From a virus, in the IMG/VR virus record IMGVR_UViG_3300019458_000049, positions 1 through 49,510 of that record: a stretch of DNA of 49,510 nucleotides; one strand, 5' to 3'. Both the position numbers and the translations under genes were made by a program. Shown here piece after piece: positions 41,501 through 49,370 of this stretch. Every line of letters begins with the position of its first letter. Position 1 is the stretch's first letter. Below the pieces are notes generated by a model. The model was not told where the DNA came from. It searched no databases and saw only the letters and a list, made by a program, of their open reading frames with translations.

Positions 41501-44500
41501 CAGAATGCGCATGATGCGCGGAATCGCATCGAGCGTGTTCGTGAGCGGCGTTCCGGACATGAGAACGCGGAGGTTCATCTTCTGCATCCACTTCTCGATT
41601 TCAGCCGACAGGATGTTCTCTCTGGCGACTACCTGCGCTTCATCGAGCACAAGCCCGTCGAATTGATCGAGCAAGACCAATTCCTTCGCATGCTCACGGA
41701 AGTACGCATGATTGATGACTACGTTCTTGCTCGTGTCCGTGAACGGGTTCCAATACTTCGGGTTCTTCTCGATGAGCTTCTTCCAGGCTTCGATCGCGCG
41801 CTTGCGATATGCCTCTTGCGATTCGCCTGCCTTGTAAGGCACATGGCCCGACAGATCCGGAATCGCGAGCGCACCGGCCAACGAACTCGTGCCGAGCAGG
41901 ACAGCACGCTCCGTCGTGAACTTCTTCTGCTCTTGCATCCAATTTTCGACCGTGTTCGGCGGGCCGACGAAGATGCAGCGCTTCCGAACTGCGCGCGAGT
42001 GCAGCTTTCCAGTCGCCGGGTCTTTCAGGTTCCGGAACAACGACGCAGCCGCGATGCTTAGTGGCGTCTTTCCTGTGCCCATCGAATGGGCGAAGTATTG
42101 AACACCTCCCATCCGAGCCAGCTTCTGCAATGCATCGACACGAAACGGGATCATCTGAATGCCCTTGTCGCCAGGCACAAGCGCACGCAGTGGGCCGTCC
42201 GGATTCACGTTGCCATGCGCGTCCTGAAGATCTTCAGGAGAGATCACATCGTCCTGAAGCGCTTCAACCAGCATCCGCTCATGTTCGCCAAGCTGTTTCA
42301 GTTGTGCCTGCACCCGCGAGTCCATCATGAATCCGCCCAAGTACTCGCGAAGACGCGCAATCTCTTGCGGTGCTTCGAGCACAACGTCCTGTTCCAAACC
42401 CACACCCACACCCATCCGAAGTGCAACGCCAGGCATGCGCTTGATTTCTTCTGCGCCGATACGGCCACTCTTCGGCAATCGAATCTTAATCGTGCCTCGC
42501 GGATCGAACTCATTCGAACCTACAGGCACGTCATCCATGTACAGGAGCACGTCGTCCGTCAGCGGATCGACGAACCGCCGTTGAACATCCGGCTGCCCCG
42601 GAACCGCGGTATCGAACGTTGCCTCTACACGAGGCACGATGTACGCGCCTTGCGTGATGCCAGCACCTTGCCCTTTCACGTTCTCGACTTCGGCACTGCC
42701 ATCAGGACGCAACTTCCTGACGATGGCATGGACGCGCCGCTTCGTCTTTTGATCCAGCGCCCAAACGAGCGCGCCTGGCGCGACAGCAACCTTCTTCGGG
42801 CTACGTAGACGGATGCTTCCTGCCTTGATCTCGTCTCGGCGCGTCAGTAGCTCGTCAATCCGAATCTCCGTCTTGCCAAGCTTGCGCGCCCAGTAATCCC
42901 CAACGACCTTCGGCGGACCCAAACCATCATATTCGAGTTGCAAATGCACAATCGACGAACTGTACTGTTCCGTGGCCGGCCCACTGGGTCTCATCTGCAC
43001 CGAGAACCATCGACGAATGCCATGCTGCATCGGAAGTCCAGTAACCGGATCGGCAGAGGTCATCCGCGCCTTTGCTGCTTCGCGCATGATGTGCTGAAGA
43101 TCCGCCTCGCTCTCTATCGGTACGTCGTTCGGATTCACAAGCGATGCAAGTACAGGGTCTATGATCTGCCCGCGCGCATAGACGCCGTTCTTTTCCAGAA
43201 GTTCTTTCGCCGTCGTCTTGTACTTCCGCGCAAGCTTGATGGGATCGGCAGTGCCGGTCACCGTATCTTCACGCCATTCGCGCACACGGTGCTTCAGCCC
43301 AGCCTCATCTGTGATCTCGACTTCGACAGGCGCGATGATCTTCTCACCAATTTGGAACGGGCTCGCCGTTGCGACGACGACCTGCGCGATGGTCCCGTCC
43401 GGATTCTCTTGCTCGTAGATTTTTGATGTTACTTGCCGGACCGTCTTCTTCAGAGACGGATCGTAGACGAGTACATCCTTGCCGCCTTCTTTACGAGGCC
43501 ACACACGTTCCGACTTCTCACGCGCATAGCGAAGCTCGCCAAACGCGAACGTTCCACTCTTTTGAACGAACTCGTCGCGCGTAATCTCGACAGGAGCCCA
43601 ATCGTAACCGGCCCGATGCGGGTCCTTGCCCGCCGCGAGCGCTGCCTGCGCACGCTTACGCTCTTTCTCGCGCGTGTGCCCGCGCTCCGCGCTGTAGCCC
43701 AGCGCTTCGTACATCTTGTAGGACAGGCGATGTGTATCATCGAACTTCTTCTTCTTGCCCGTCACTGGATCTTTTTCCGTCGCCGCCTTGCGTTCACGTT
43801 CTGCGATGTACGTGAGATAATCTTCCGGCTTCTCACCGCCCAAGCGTGCATGCGCAACGGTATCTTCGTCGAACTGCCCGAGATAGAAGTACGCCTGCTT
43901 GTCCGTGAGCGGCTTACCAGTCTCGTCGTAGAATTCTTTGATGAACGCCTTGAAGCGCGGTCCTAGCTTTTCATCACGCGTCGGCAACCCTGTCTCTTCA
44001 TCGGTCGGTGAAGCCAACTTCGTCCATGTGTCTTCCGACACCGGATCCGGAGGACCGATCCGAACGTAGACCGTCTTGCCGTCCTTGTGGACCGCATAGA
44101 ATTGGTCCTTGTCGGAATGATGCGCCGCAAACGGCTGCGCCGGGTCAACCATCTTCAGGTAATTGAGGAGCCGCGTTGCTGATGTCGTCGGCGTCTTGTC
44201 CCACCACGCCAAATCGGCGTCCGGTGCCTTCAAGATTTCATCAATCGGAGGCAGCGTTGCTTTCAGAACATGCTTGCGAAGGAACTCATAACGCTTCGGG
44301 CACTTCTGCGCGAGTTGCTTCGGATAGTTGACAGCGCAACCGAACGTCTCCGCGAAATCTTCGTAGATGTTCTTACCGGCATACGGTGTAATCCGCGGCT
44401 CAGAATTATCGGCAGAGAGTGTCGCCCACTCCTCTGCCGCAGCCTTGAAGTGATCGATGAGCGAATGATGCACCGCATGCCCTGTTTCATGGGCAACGAC

Positions 44501-45199
44501 ATCTTCGAGCAACGTGAACGATCCCATGTAGCGCGGCGTCCCTTCCGGCTCACGGTACACACCCATTCCTCCGTTGATTACGACATGGTGCGTCTTCGGA
44601 TCGAAGTACCCCCCAACCTCGTTCGGGTTCATGAAATTCGACAACAACACAGGATCCATGTCGCTGGGATCTTGCATCCTGAACTCGGAGACCCCCTTCT
44701 TCTTTTCCAGAAGTTCTTTTACTTCATCAGGCAATCTCTTGACCGCATCTGCAATACGCGATGCCGGCGCAAGGCCGCGCTCCTTCGTGCCCGTCTTCTC
44801 AGCCGCGATGTATGGAAGATCGTGCGTCTTCTCGAAGATTGCCGTCTTCTTGACGACCGCTTTGCCGATCCCCAGCCAATCCTTGATCGCCTTGATCGTC
44901 GCTTCGACGACTTCCATCGCCTGCTTGGCAAGATGAGGATGCTCTTTTGCGACCTCGCTGGCAGGCAAGTGAACGACTTCTACATTCCGTCCCGCGATGA
45001 CGCGTTGCTCTTGCGCAGCCTGCCCACCACGAGACGCTTCTTCAGCCGTCCTGTACCAGTAGACGTACCGAAGCTTGCCTCCGATGATGCGTCGCTCGCG
45101 CTTCAGGTACTTGTGCCCGAGACGAGGCGCACCTTCTCGCTGGAATGCCTTCGCGAGATCGGGAGAAACCGCACGCGCAAGCGGAACGAGATGCTTCAC
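38582..45199 (-). CDS. Giant polyvalent protein: zincin metallopeptidase plus SNF2-type helicase
   Basis: About 2205 residues. I start at GTG 45199, which overlaps the upstream TGA as GTGA and has GGGAG at seven bases, rather than at GTG 45217. A GHKYLKRERRIIGG...RYVYWY linker lies near residues 28-49. A zincin follows, with VVAHETGHAVHH (HETGH at 237-241) and EDFAETFG as the third-ligand helix. A LysM-like stretch (LARKYKTTAKELLEKNG) comes later. From about 1040 there is an SF2 core: MGTGKTPLS, DEAQ (1186-1189), MSGTPLTN, then SDAAQTGLNWSG (about 1900) and EWQRIARATRLLP (about 1930). Between motifs III and V lie some 680 residues, including a strongly acidic low-complexity stretch. The combination resembles injected polyvalent/DarB-like proteins, but with a metallopeptidase instead of a methylase. 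Its role is presumably protecting or remodelling incoming DNA. Confidence 0.8.
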   Translation of the reverse strand: MKHLVPLARAVSPDLAKAFQREGAPRLGHKYLKRERRIIGGKLRYVYWYRTAEEASRGGQAAQEQRVIAGRNVEVVHLPASEVAKEHPHLAKQAMEVVEATIKAIKDWLGIGKAVVKKTAIFEKTHDLPYIAAEKTGTKERGLAPASRIADAVKRLPDEVKELLEKKKGVSEFRMQDPSDMDPVLLSNFMNPNEVGGYFDPKTHHVVINGGMGVYREPEGTPRYMGSFTLLEDVVAHETGHAVHHSLIDHFKAAAEEWATLSADNSEPRITPYAGKNIYEDFAETFGCAVNYPKQLAQKCPKRYEFLRKHVLKATLPPIDEILKAPDADLAWWDKTPTTSATRLLNYLKMVDPAQPFAAHHSDKDQFYAVHKDGKTVYVRIGPPDPVSEDTWTKLASPTDEETGLPTRDEKLGPRFKAFIKEFYDETGKPLTDKQAYFYLGQFDEDTVAHARLGGEKPEDYLTYIAERERKAATEKDPVTGKKKKFDDTHRLSYKMYEALGYSAERGHTREKERKRAQAALAAGKDPHRAGYDWAPVEITRDEFVQKSGTFAFGELRYAREKSERVWPRKEGGKDVLVYDPSLKKTVRQVTSKIYEQENPDGTIAQVVVATASPFQIGEKIIAPVEVEITDEAGLKHRVREWREDTVTGTADPIKLARKYKTTAKELLEKNGVYARGQIIDPVLASLVNPNDVPIESEADLQHIMREAAKARMTSADPVTGLPMQHGIRRWFSVQMRPSGPATEQYSSSIVHLQLEYDGLGPPKVVGDYWARKLGKTEIRIDELLTRRDEIKAGSIRLRSPKKVAVAPGALVWALDQKTKRRVHAIVRKLRPDGSAEVENVKGQGAGITQGAYIVPRVEATFDTAVPGQPDVQRRFVDPLTDDVLLYMDDVPVGSNEFDPRGTIKIRLPKSGRIGAEEIKRMPGVALRMGVGVGLEQDVVLEAPQEIARLREYLGGFMMDSRVQAQLKQLGEHERMLVEALQDDVISPEDLQDAHGNVNPDGPLRALVPGDKGIQMIPFRVDALQKLARMGGVQYFAHSMGTGKTPLSIAAASLFRNLKDPATGKLHSRAVRKRCIFVGPPNTVENWMQEQKKFTTERAVLLGTSSLAGALAIPDLSGHVPYKAGESQEAYRKRAIEAWKKLIEKNPKYWNPFTDTSKNVVINHAYFREHAKELVLLDQFDGLVLDEAQVVARENILSAEIEKWMQKMNLRVLMSGTPLTNTLDAIPRIMRILTGGAMDLGSDEEFANRYLVESAIMKAAGKKDGPKTDLNPATVGELMMKLQPYLHVALPSDVVGKTMPAVLLDENNPAHMTGQQARLYRLSQAALTPEEQEALAASGALGLDEEKMLSAKGRKKTAVGRSYGNSPGYKPPDDREFLIYETTQITKDKKTNKLKVLEVKRQFTLPTLDVIKAKRPAGWGGRWPTREEYEHDPNYFLVLEMLAPYLFNKDYRVLAGKAIDKATLDKIEAGWELPTGDVWGKEGGKVRNPEYGPEGAIARGRLDDKTGEVTPVEEVFFGPDGKEQITIPIGMKFIRDPNQKAAAKYYVQDDWNERGSFTDTGEAGDTSKDRAEREKEEDEEEEKSSAEEQKETDEDFEFDPEKEAEEKKKKIVVAGRGKQGPKPGHEEFDIQTSPKRRRERFMFDHTMTHGNAKCDEMEKRIKALLDPVHGGGDGVQMVIFGNRVGSAVRTSESKLRLMGYMDVNEALGHADISTDFDKKKADKTRKFFVSYMGAGATQGNRDLNSEIFRRQLDMFGKDTGLSMFVARALHGELGEIPAAGEISEGWSRGQRKKIAQNFVSETMTDKKGRRVGLEMPLRVGSFDVKGKIVQRYVYETEMKPADRKRFKELEQARIAAATEKEGDELLAQMKAVLKPYWVDRLPLSDRQMRIMNNCDFMIASDAAQTGLNWSGVTQLFMYDSLFSSMAEWQRIARATRLLPPAVRGPAKKMIEKIGAYIEKIEKENGFKEYEGIDSAMRIVKEGIQSALTSAERSLINTMPGGAPDQILEAWFAKRAMDKIAKYREEVAARLKVHGRVPNKLKPESPENFVRPEAITDADVMNEILETRLTLFDREILKSRRYLVSVQRLTVSADMPVYETIVDKDPTTGKKKKIKRPTGAFAVESPVMAERSQLARGRVKQVAFERLLNAVQTAQPVKTNYDFVDVRSSSFAKLSLLPKEMKEAETEKSMARFFVRPQTEVPSWLA

Positions 45200-45507
45200 T
45201 TCGCCGCTCCCATCCACGAGAACGGCGACGGTACATCATACACAGCCGTCAGGAAATGTTCGAGCGTCCCAGGTTGCTCTGTCGTCGCATAAGTAATCGA
45301 TATGCCGTCTACGAGCTTTCCTGTGATGCTTTTCGCAGGCGTTCCGAAATGAGTGAAGAGCGCTTGCTTCTCGGCATCCGTGATCTTCTCTTGCACGTTT
45401 GTAATCGCTACGCCGCCGTCATCGCGTCGCCGGATGTCGAACGCGTGCTCGACAACTCCGTTCGCACGCTTGCGCCCAATCTTCCACGCCTTCGGCAACG
45501 GCAACAT
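45196..45507 (-). CDS. Unknown 103-aa protein between the giant genes
   Basis: ATG 45507 overlaps the preceding stop as TGATG, with GGGAG at seven bases. The stop overlaps the helicase gene's GTG. The product (MLPLPKAWKIGRKRANGVVE...) has basic N-terminal and mixed beta segments (VDGISITYATTEQPG) and no Cys. A small partner or chaperone for one of the giant proteins is possible, judging only from its position and double coupling. No family is recognised. Confidence 0.6.
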   Translation of the reverse strand: MLPLPKAWKIGRKRANGVVEHAFDIRRRDDGGVAITNVQEKITDAEKQALFTHFGTPAKSITGKLVDGISITYATTEQPGTLEHFLTAVYDVPSPFSWMGAAK

Positions 45508-48500
45508 CAGAGCACTCCCAGCATCGTTTCTACGATGCGCCTGTGAATCGTTCCCGAGTCAGCCAGTTCGTCCGACGTACCGTAGAGCAATCGCATAAGT
45601 TCGGGCCATTGCGCAACTTCGCGAATCATCCCAGTCGTGAGAAGAGTACCAGCGTTTGCGTCGGATTTGTACCAGTGCCCGCCTGGAAGCATGTTCTCGC
45701 GCGTCCACGGGTCTCGCAAGTCCTTGAACGTCCGGATGCGCACGCGGCGTGACACACCTGTAGCCGGGTCCGTCATGGTCGTCACTGCCCACCCATACTC
45801 GAATCCATGGCCTTCGACTTCGACCGCCACCGTCTGCGTCGCCAACCGCCGCATCTCCGCAGTCTCAGGCGCAAGCTGACGCGCGATGCGCATTCTGACT
45901 TCGGCTTCGTCGATTCGATCTACACGATCTGCCGCCGCCCGCGTCATCCTCACCAGATCGAGTTGATGTGTCCGATCCAGGCTGTCCTCCATCGTGTCTG
46001 CACGCTCTTGGATGCGATCGGCAATGGCTGCCAAGCGCTGCTTCTCTTCGGTGCGCCATCCCGCAACGCGCTCTGCCGGCACAGCGTCGGCTCGCTTCTT
46101 CAGAATCTCACCGTACGTCGGGCCGGGTTTCGCCATCTCAGGCGGAAGCAAGCGGTCCTCGGCTTGCTCGATGATCTTCGAGCCCTTGTCGTCCAGCGTC
46201 CATCGCGCCCGATCCAAGGCACGTTCGAGGAACGTCTTCGCGACTTCTCGCGCTTGCCGTTCCGCAAGACGCTTCCATTCGCCTTCAGCCGTGCGACGGA
46301 AGACAGGCACCATCTGCGCGATGTCAGCGATGCTCATGCTCTCGTCGCTGTCGAGCCCGAGTGACAAGCGGAGGATTTCACCCGAGTCCGCCTTGTACGT
46401 CGTCTTCTTGCGCCCTTCGCCAAGCGTAATCGTGTGCTCTTTCAGAGCATCGAGCACTTTCGCCATCTGATTGTGGATGACAACCTTGTCTTCAGGCGAA
46501 AGCCCGAGCCCGATGCCGAGCCCAGGGAAGAGCGTTTCAGTCTGTTCCGTCAGGTCGCCAGGCTCTTTCGTGCCCTTCAGAAAGCGATCGTAACGCTCCG
46601 CCCATTCGATCTTGCCAGGCTGCACATCCGTATCGATGAGCTTTTCGTGTTCACGCTTTGCCTTCAGTCGGTAACTCTTCTGCGGCACGCCTTCGTTGCC
46701 CTGCGGCTTGCCTTCGAGGCCAGCATGTACGTCCTTCTTGCGAAGAATCCAGAACCGCGCAATCTGCTCCGGCGTCGGGTCTTCGACACCGAGCTTGCGC
46801 ATCGCCGTTGCTCTTGCGGCGATGAAGCCACCGAGCATGCGCGAATGCCGCTTCGACATCCCAAGCCCGCCAGAACGTTCGCGAGCCGCATGCAGCCGCG
46901 CATAATCACGCGAGATGAACTGCGCGTGCTTCGCGAAGCTCATGCCGCCTGGATAGCTGTCGATCGCCTTCAGCATGCCCTCCATCGCGGCAGATCGAAG
47001 CTCGACCATCGTGAGGTTCACCGCAGGACGCTTGTACTTGCCTTCCCAGGTCTCCCAGTTGTCTTGCAATCCGAACAGGCGCTTCGCCTTCTTCGCAACG
47101 TTCTGAATCATGCCGGCGAACTCTGCGAGCAGTTGCTGCTTCGACGCATCGTCCACTTGCAGCCGCCGCGTCATGACGAGTTCCCCGTCCGAGTGGCGCT
47201 GCCTGATGACCTTCATCACGAAGTAGCTGTTCTCGATCTTGTGGAGCGCCGTGCCCTTCTTCGCCGTGGATTCTGCGAACGCAGGAACCCGCACAGCCTT
47301 CTCGGCAACGCCAGTGACCTTCGGCGGCTTCGCCGTGGGCGTCGTCGGATCCCACGTCACTTCCTTTGCCTTCGGCACAGGTGGCCGATGGAAGACCGGG
47401 AAGACGCGATCCTCTTGAACCGACATCTCTTCGCCTGAGTTCACGTCACGCAGGCGTGCCCATCCACGCTCCGGTCGCCCAACGATCTGGTACAGCCGTT
47501 CAACGTGGCCGGCTTCCTTGACCGGATGCTTCGAGTGAATCCGAACGCCGCCTGACTCCCAGCCGATCGGCGGATGCCCTGGAACAACCTGGAACCAAGC
47601 CCAATGGGCCGGCACCTTATCGAAATCGCCAGCCGCGTACTGCTCTTCGGTCCACTTCGTCTCAGGACCGGGTGCTGCGGCTGCCCTAGCGGCTTCAGGA
47701 CGCGTCGGCTTGGGCGAAACCGCCTCCGGGTACCAATACTCCCAGCCCTTCTTCGAGCGCCGCCGGTAGCCTCCTTTCTTGCCCTTCGGGATCGGACCCC
47801 AGCCACCGCCAGGCGGCTTCGCAGCTTTCTCCAAGCTCTCATCGTGCCAAGCTTTGAGCAACGCCACGACTGTGCTCAGATGACGGATCGCCTCTTTGGC
47901 GTCATCATTCTCGATCGCATCACGAGCGCCTTGAATCGCATGCGTTGCTTCGTGCCCCTTCTCTGCACTCAGTGATTCCTTCGCCACCATCTGCCGAACC
48001 TGCTCGATGACTTGCAGGTGCTTCGCCTTCTCTTCGGCAGACATCGGCGTTGGCTTGCTACGCGTGGCAAGACGCTCTTTGAGCTTCCGAATGCCATCCG
48101 GATCGTCCGGTGCCGGCCTCTCGCGCGCTTCGCCCGGCTTCTTCCACGAAATCTTGCGCTGTGGATCGGCCCACTTGCCGCCACGCGGGCCAAGGAAAAA
48201 AGATTGCGCCTTCGCGATCACCCGCTCCCAGTCGAAAGACAGCGCAAACTTCGTGTGCGTACCGTCCGGGTGAACGATGCGCGTGTAAAAGTCTGCCGCT
48301 TCCGGCTTCTCCTCGAAGCCCTTGCCTTCGATGCGCTTGCCTGTGTGCTCGCCTGTCGTGTAGTGAAGTTCCTGCTTGCCACCTTCGGCGTAGATCACGG
48401 AGTCCTGATTGAACTCTTTGCCAATCTGCTTCACGTAATCACGTTTCGCGTCATGCACCATGACGAGGAAACTATCCTCACGCCCTTCGTAGTGACCTTC

Positions 48501-49370
48501 GACTCGGCTGAAGGCGAAACCATCTTCTACGAGACGGTCTCGGAGCTTGCCGTGCCGCGCTTTCTGCTCTGCCTCTGACATCTCCGATTCAAGGCGCGGA
48601 TTCCTGCCGGCGCTGATGAGAGCGAACTTCCCATTGCGTAGCAAGATGCGAAGCTCTTGCTTCGTGAGCCCGACTTCACGACCTTCGCCTTTTCCACGGC
48701 GCGCCACCTTCTCTTGGAGCGCGAGCAGATCCGGTGCTTTCGGGAGTGCTTTCTTCTTCTCCGGCGCTTCCGGCCTGACGCGGAAGCGGGGCTTGCGCTC
48801 CGAGTAGATGTACCGCCACGTACCAGGGATTCGGCCATGCTCACGGCGGATGTACTTATGGCCTGGCTTGGCCGTCCCTCTCTCGAACTTGCCAGTCATC
48901 TCGACAAGCCCGCTGTGCGCTTGCGTCTTCGTCGGCAACTTCGTGTCACCGCCAGCGAGCCATGCCTTGAACTCCTCCACCGACATTTCGCTGATTGACC
49001 CGAACGCCTGCGGATCGTTGCGATGTGCCAGGTAGGCGTTCTTCGCCTCCTGTGCCGAACCGAAACCAAGGAAGCACTTGTGCTCATCGAACTTCGTGTA
49101 GGACGGCTTCGCTAGCTGATTGACCACGAAGACGCGATCGGAGCTATCGACAGGCCCGATGTAGCAATCCATCTCTTCGCCGTCCGCGCCGATCGTCTTC
49201 TCGACATAGCCGTACGGATTGAGCATCTTCGTCTTGCCGGCGTTGCCTTCCTCGTCTGTCCAACGGCGCACAGAGCCGGTTCGATTTTCAATGGCAATCG
49301 GCACACCCTGGACCTCGGCCTTGCCTTGCAGCTTGGCCTTCTGAAGATCCGCGATGGTCAGGACGCTCAC
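45507..49370 (-). CDS. Polyvalent protein: pyrophosphatase-like domain plus sigma-70-like region
   Basis: 1287 residues from GTG 49370 (AAGG at five bases, GTGA overlap). Residues about 22-138 match the inorganic-pyrophosphatase-like domain of phage polyvalent proteins (NPYGYVEKTIGADGEEMDCY, then FVVNQ and FDEHKCFLGF). A GHKYIRREHGRIPG linker follows at 170-183. Residues about 248-345 form a separate domain with EGHYEGREDSFLV and NQDSVIYAEGGKQELHYTTG. More linkers are GPRGGKWADPQRKI (about 394) and GGYRRRSKKGWEYWYP (about 533). From about 748 the sequence reads as sigma-70: region 2 (VELRSAAMEGMLKAIDSYPG, with GMSFAKHAQFISRDYARLHA), region 3 (RHSRMLGGFIAARATAMRKL then DPTPEQIARF) and region 4 (GEILRLSLGLDSDESMSIAD). 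It is probably packaged and injected to redirect host RNA polymerase. Confidence 0.78.
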   Translation of the reverse strand: MSVLTIADLQKAKLQGKAEVQGVPIAIENRTGSVRRWTDEEGNAGKTKMLNPYGYVEKTIGADGEEMDCYIGPVDSSDRVFVVNQLAKPSYTKFDEHKCFLGFGSAQEAKNAYLAHRNDPQAFGSISEMSVEEFKAWLAGGDTKLPTKTQAHSGLVEMTGKFERGTAKPGHKYIRREHGRIPGTWRYIYSERKPRFRVRPEAPEKKKALPKAPDLLALQEKVARRGKGEGREVGLTKQELRILLRNGKFALISAGRNPRLESEMSEAEQKARHGKLRDRLVEDGFAFSRVEGHYEGREDSFLVMVHDAKRDYVKQIGKEFNQDSVIYAEGGKQELHYTTGEHTGKRIEGKGFEEKPEAADFYTRIVHPDGTHTKFALSFDWERVIAKAQSFFLGPRGGKWADPQRKISWKKPGEARERPAPDDPDGIRKLKERLATRSKPTPMSAEEKAKHLQVIEQVRQMVAKESLSAEKGHEATHAIQGARDAIENDDAKEAIRHLSTVVALLKAWHDESLEKAAKPPGGGWGPIPKGKKGGYRRRSKKGWEYWYPEAVSPKPTRPEAARAAAAPGPETKWTEEQYAAGDFDKVPAHWAWFQVVPGHPPIGWESGGVRIHSKHPVKEAGHVERLYQIVGRPERGWARLRDVNSGEEMSVQEDRVFPVFHRPPVPKAKEVTWDPTTPTAKPPKVTGVAEKAVRVPAFAESTAKKGTALHKIENSYFVMKVIRQRHSDGELVMTRRLQVDDASKQQLLAEFAGMIQNVAKKAKRLFGLQDNWETWEGKYKRPAVNLTMVELRSAAMEGMLKAIDSYPGGMSFAKHAQFISRDYARLHAARERSGGLGMSKRHSRMLGGFIAARATAMRKLGVEDPTPEQIARFWILRKKDVHAGLEGKPQGNEGVPQKSYRLKAKREHEKLIDTDVQPGKIEWAERYDRFLKGTKEPGDLTEQTETLFPGLGIGLGLSPEDKVVIHNQMAKVLDALKEHTITLGEGRKKTTYKADSGEILRLSLGLDSDESMSIADIAQMVPVFRRTAEGEWKRLAERQAREVAKTFLERALDRARWTLDDKGSKIIEQAEDRLLPPEMAKPGPTYGEILKKRADAVPAERVAGWRTEEKQRLAAIADRIQERADTMEDSLDRTHQLDLVRMTRAAADRVDRIDEAEVRMRIARQLAPETAEMRRLATQTVAVEVEGHGFEYGWAVTTMTDPATGVSRRVRIRTFKDLRDPWTRENMLPGGHWYKSDANAGTLLTTGMIREVAQWPELMRLLYGTSDELADSGTIHRRIVETMLGVL

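Noticed and set aside
45200-45217. Start of the giant helicase gene at GTG 45217
   Set aside because: No ribosome site there, whereas GTG 45199 has GGGAG at seven bases and overlaps the upstream stop.
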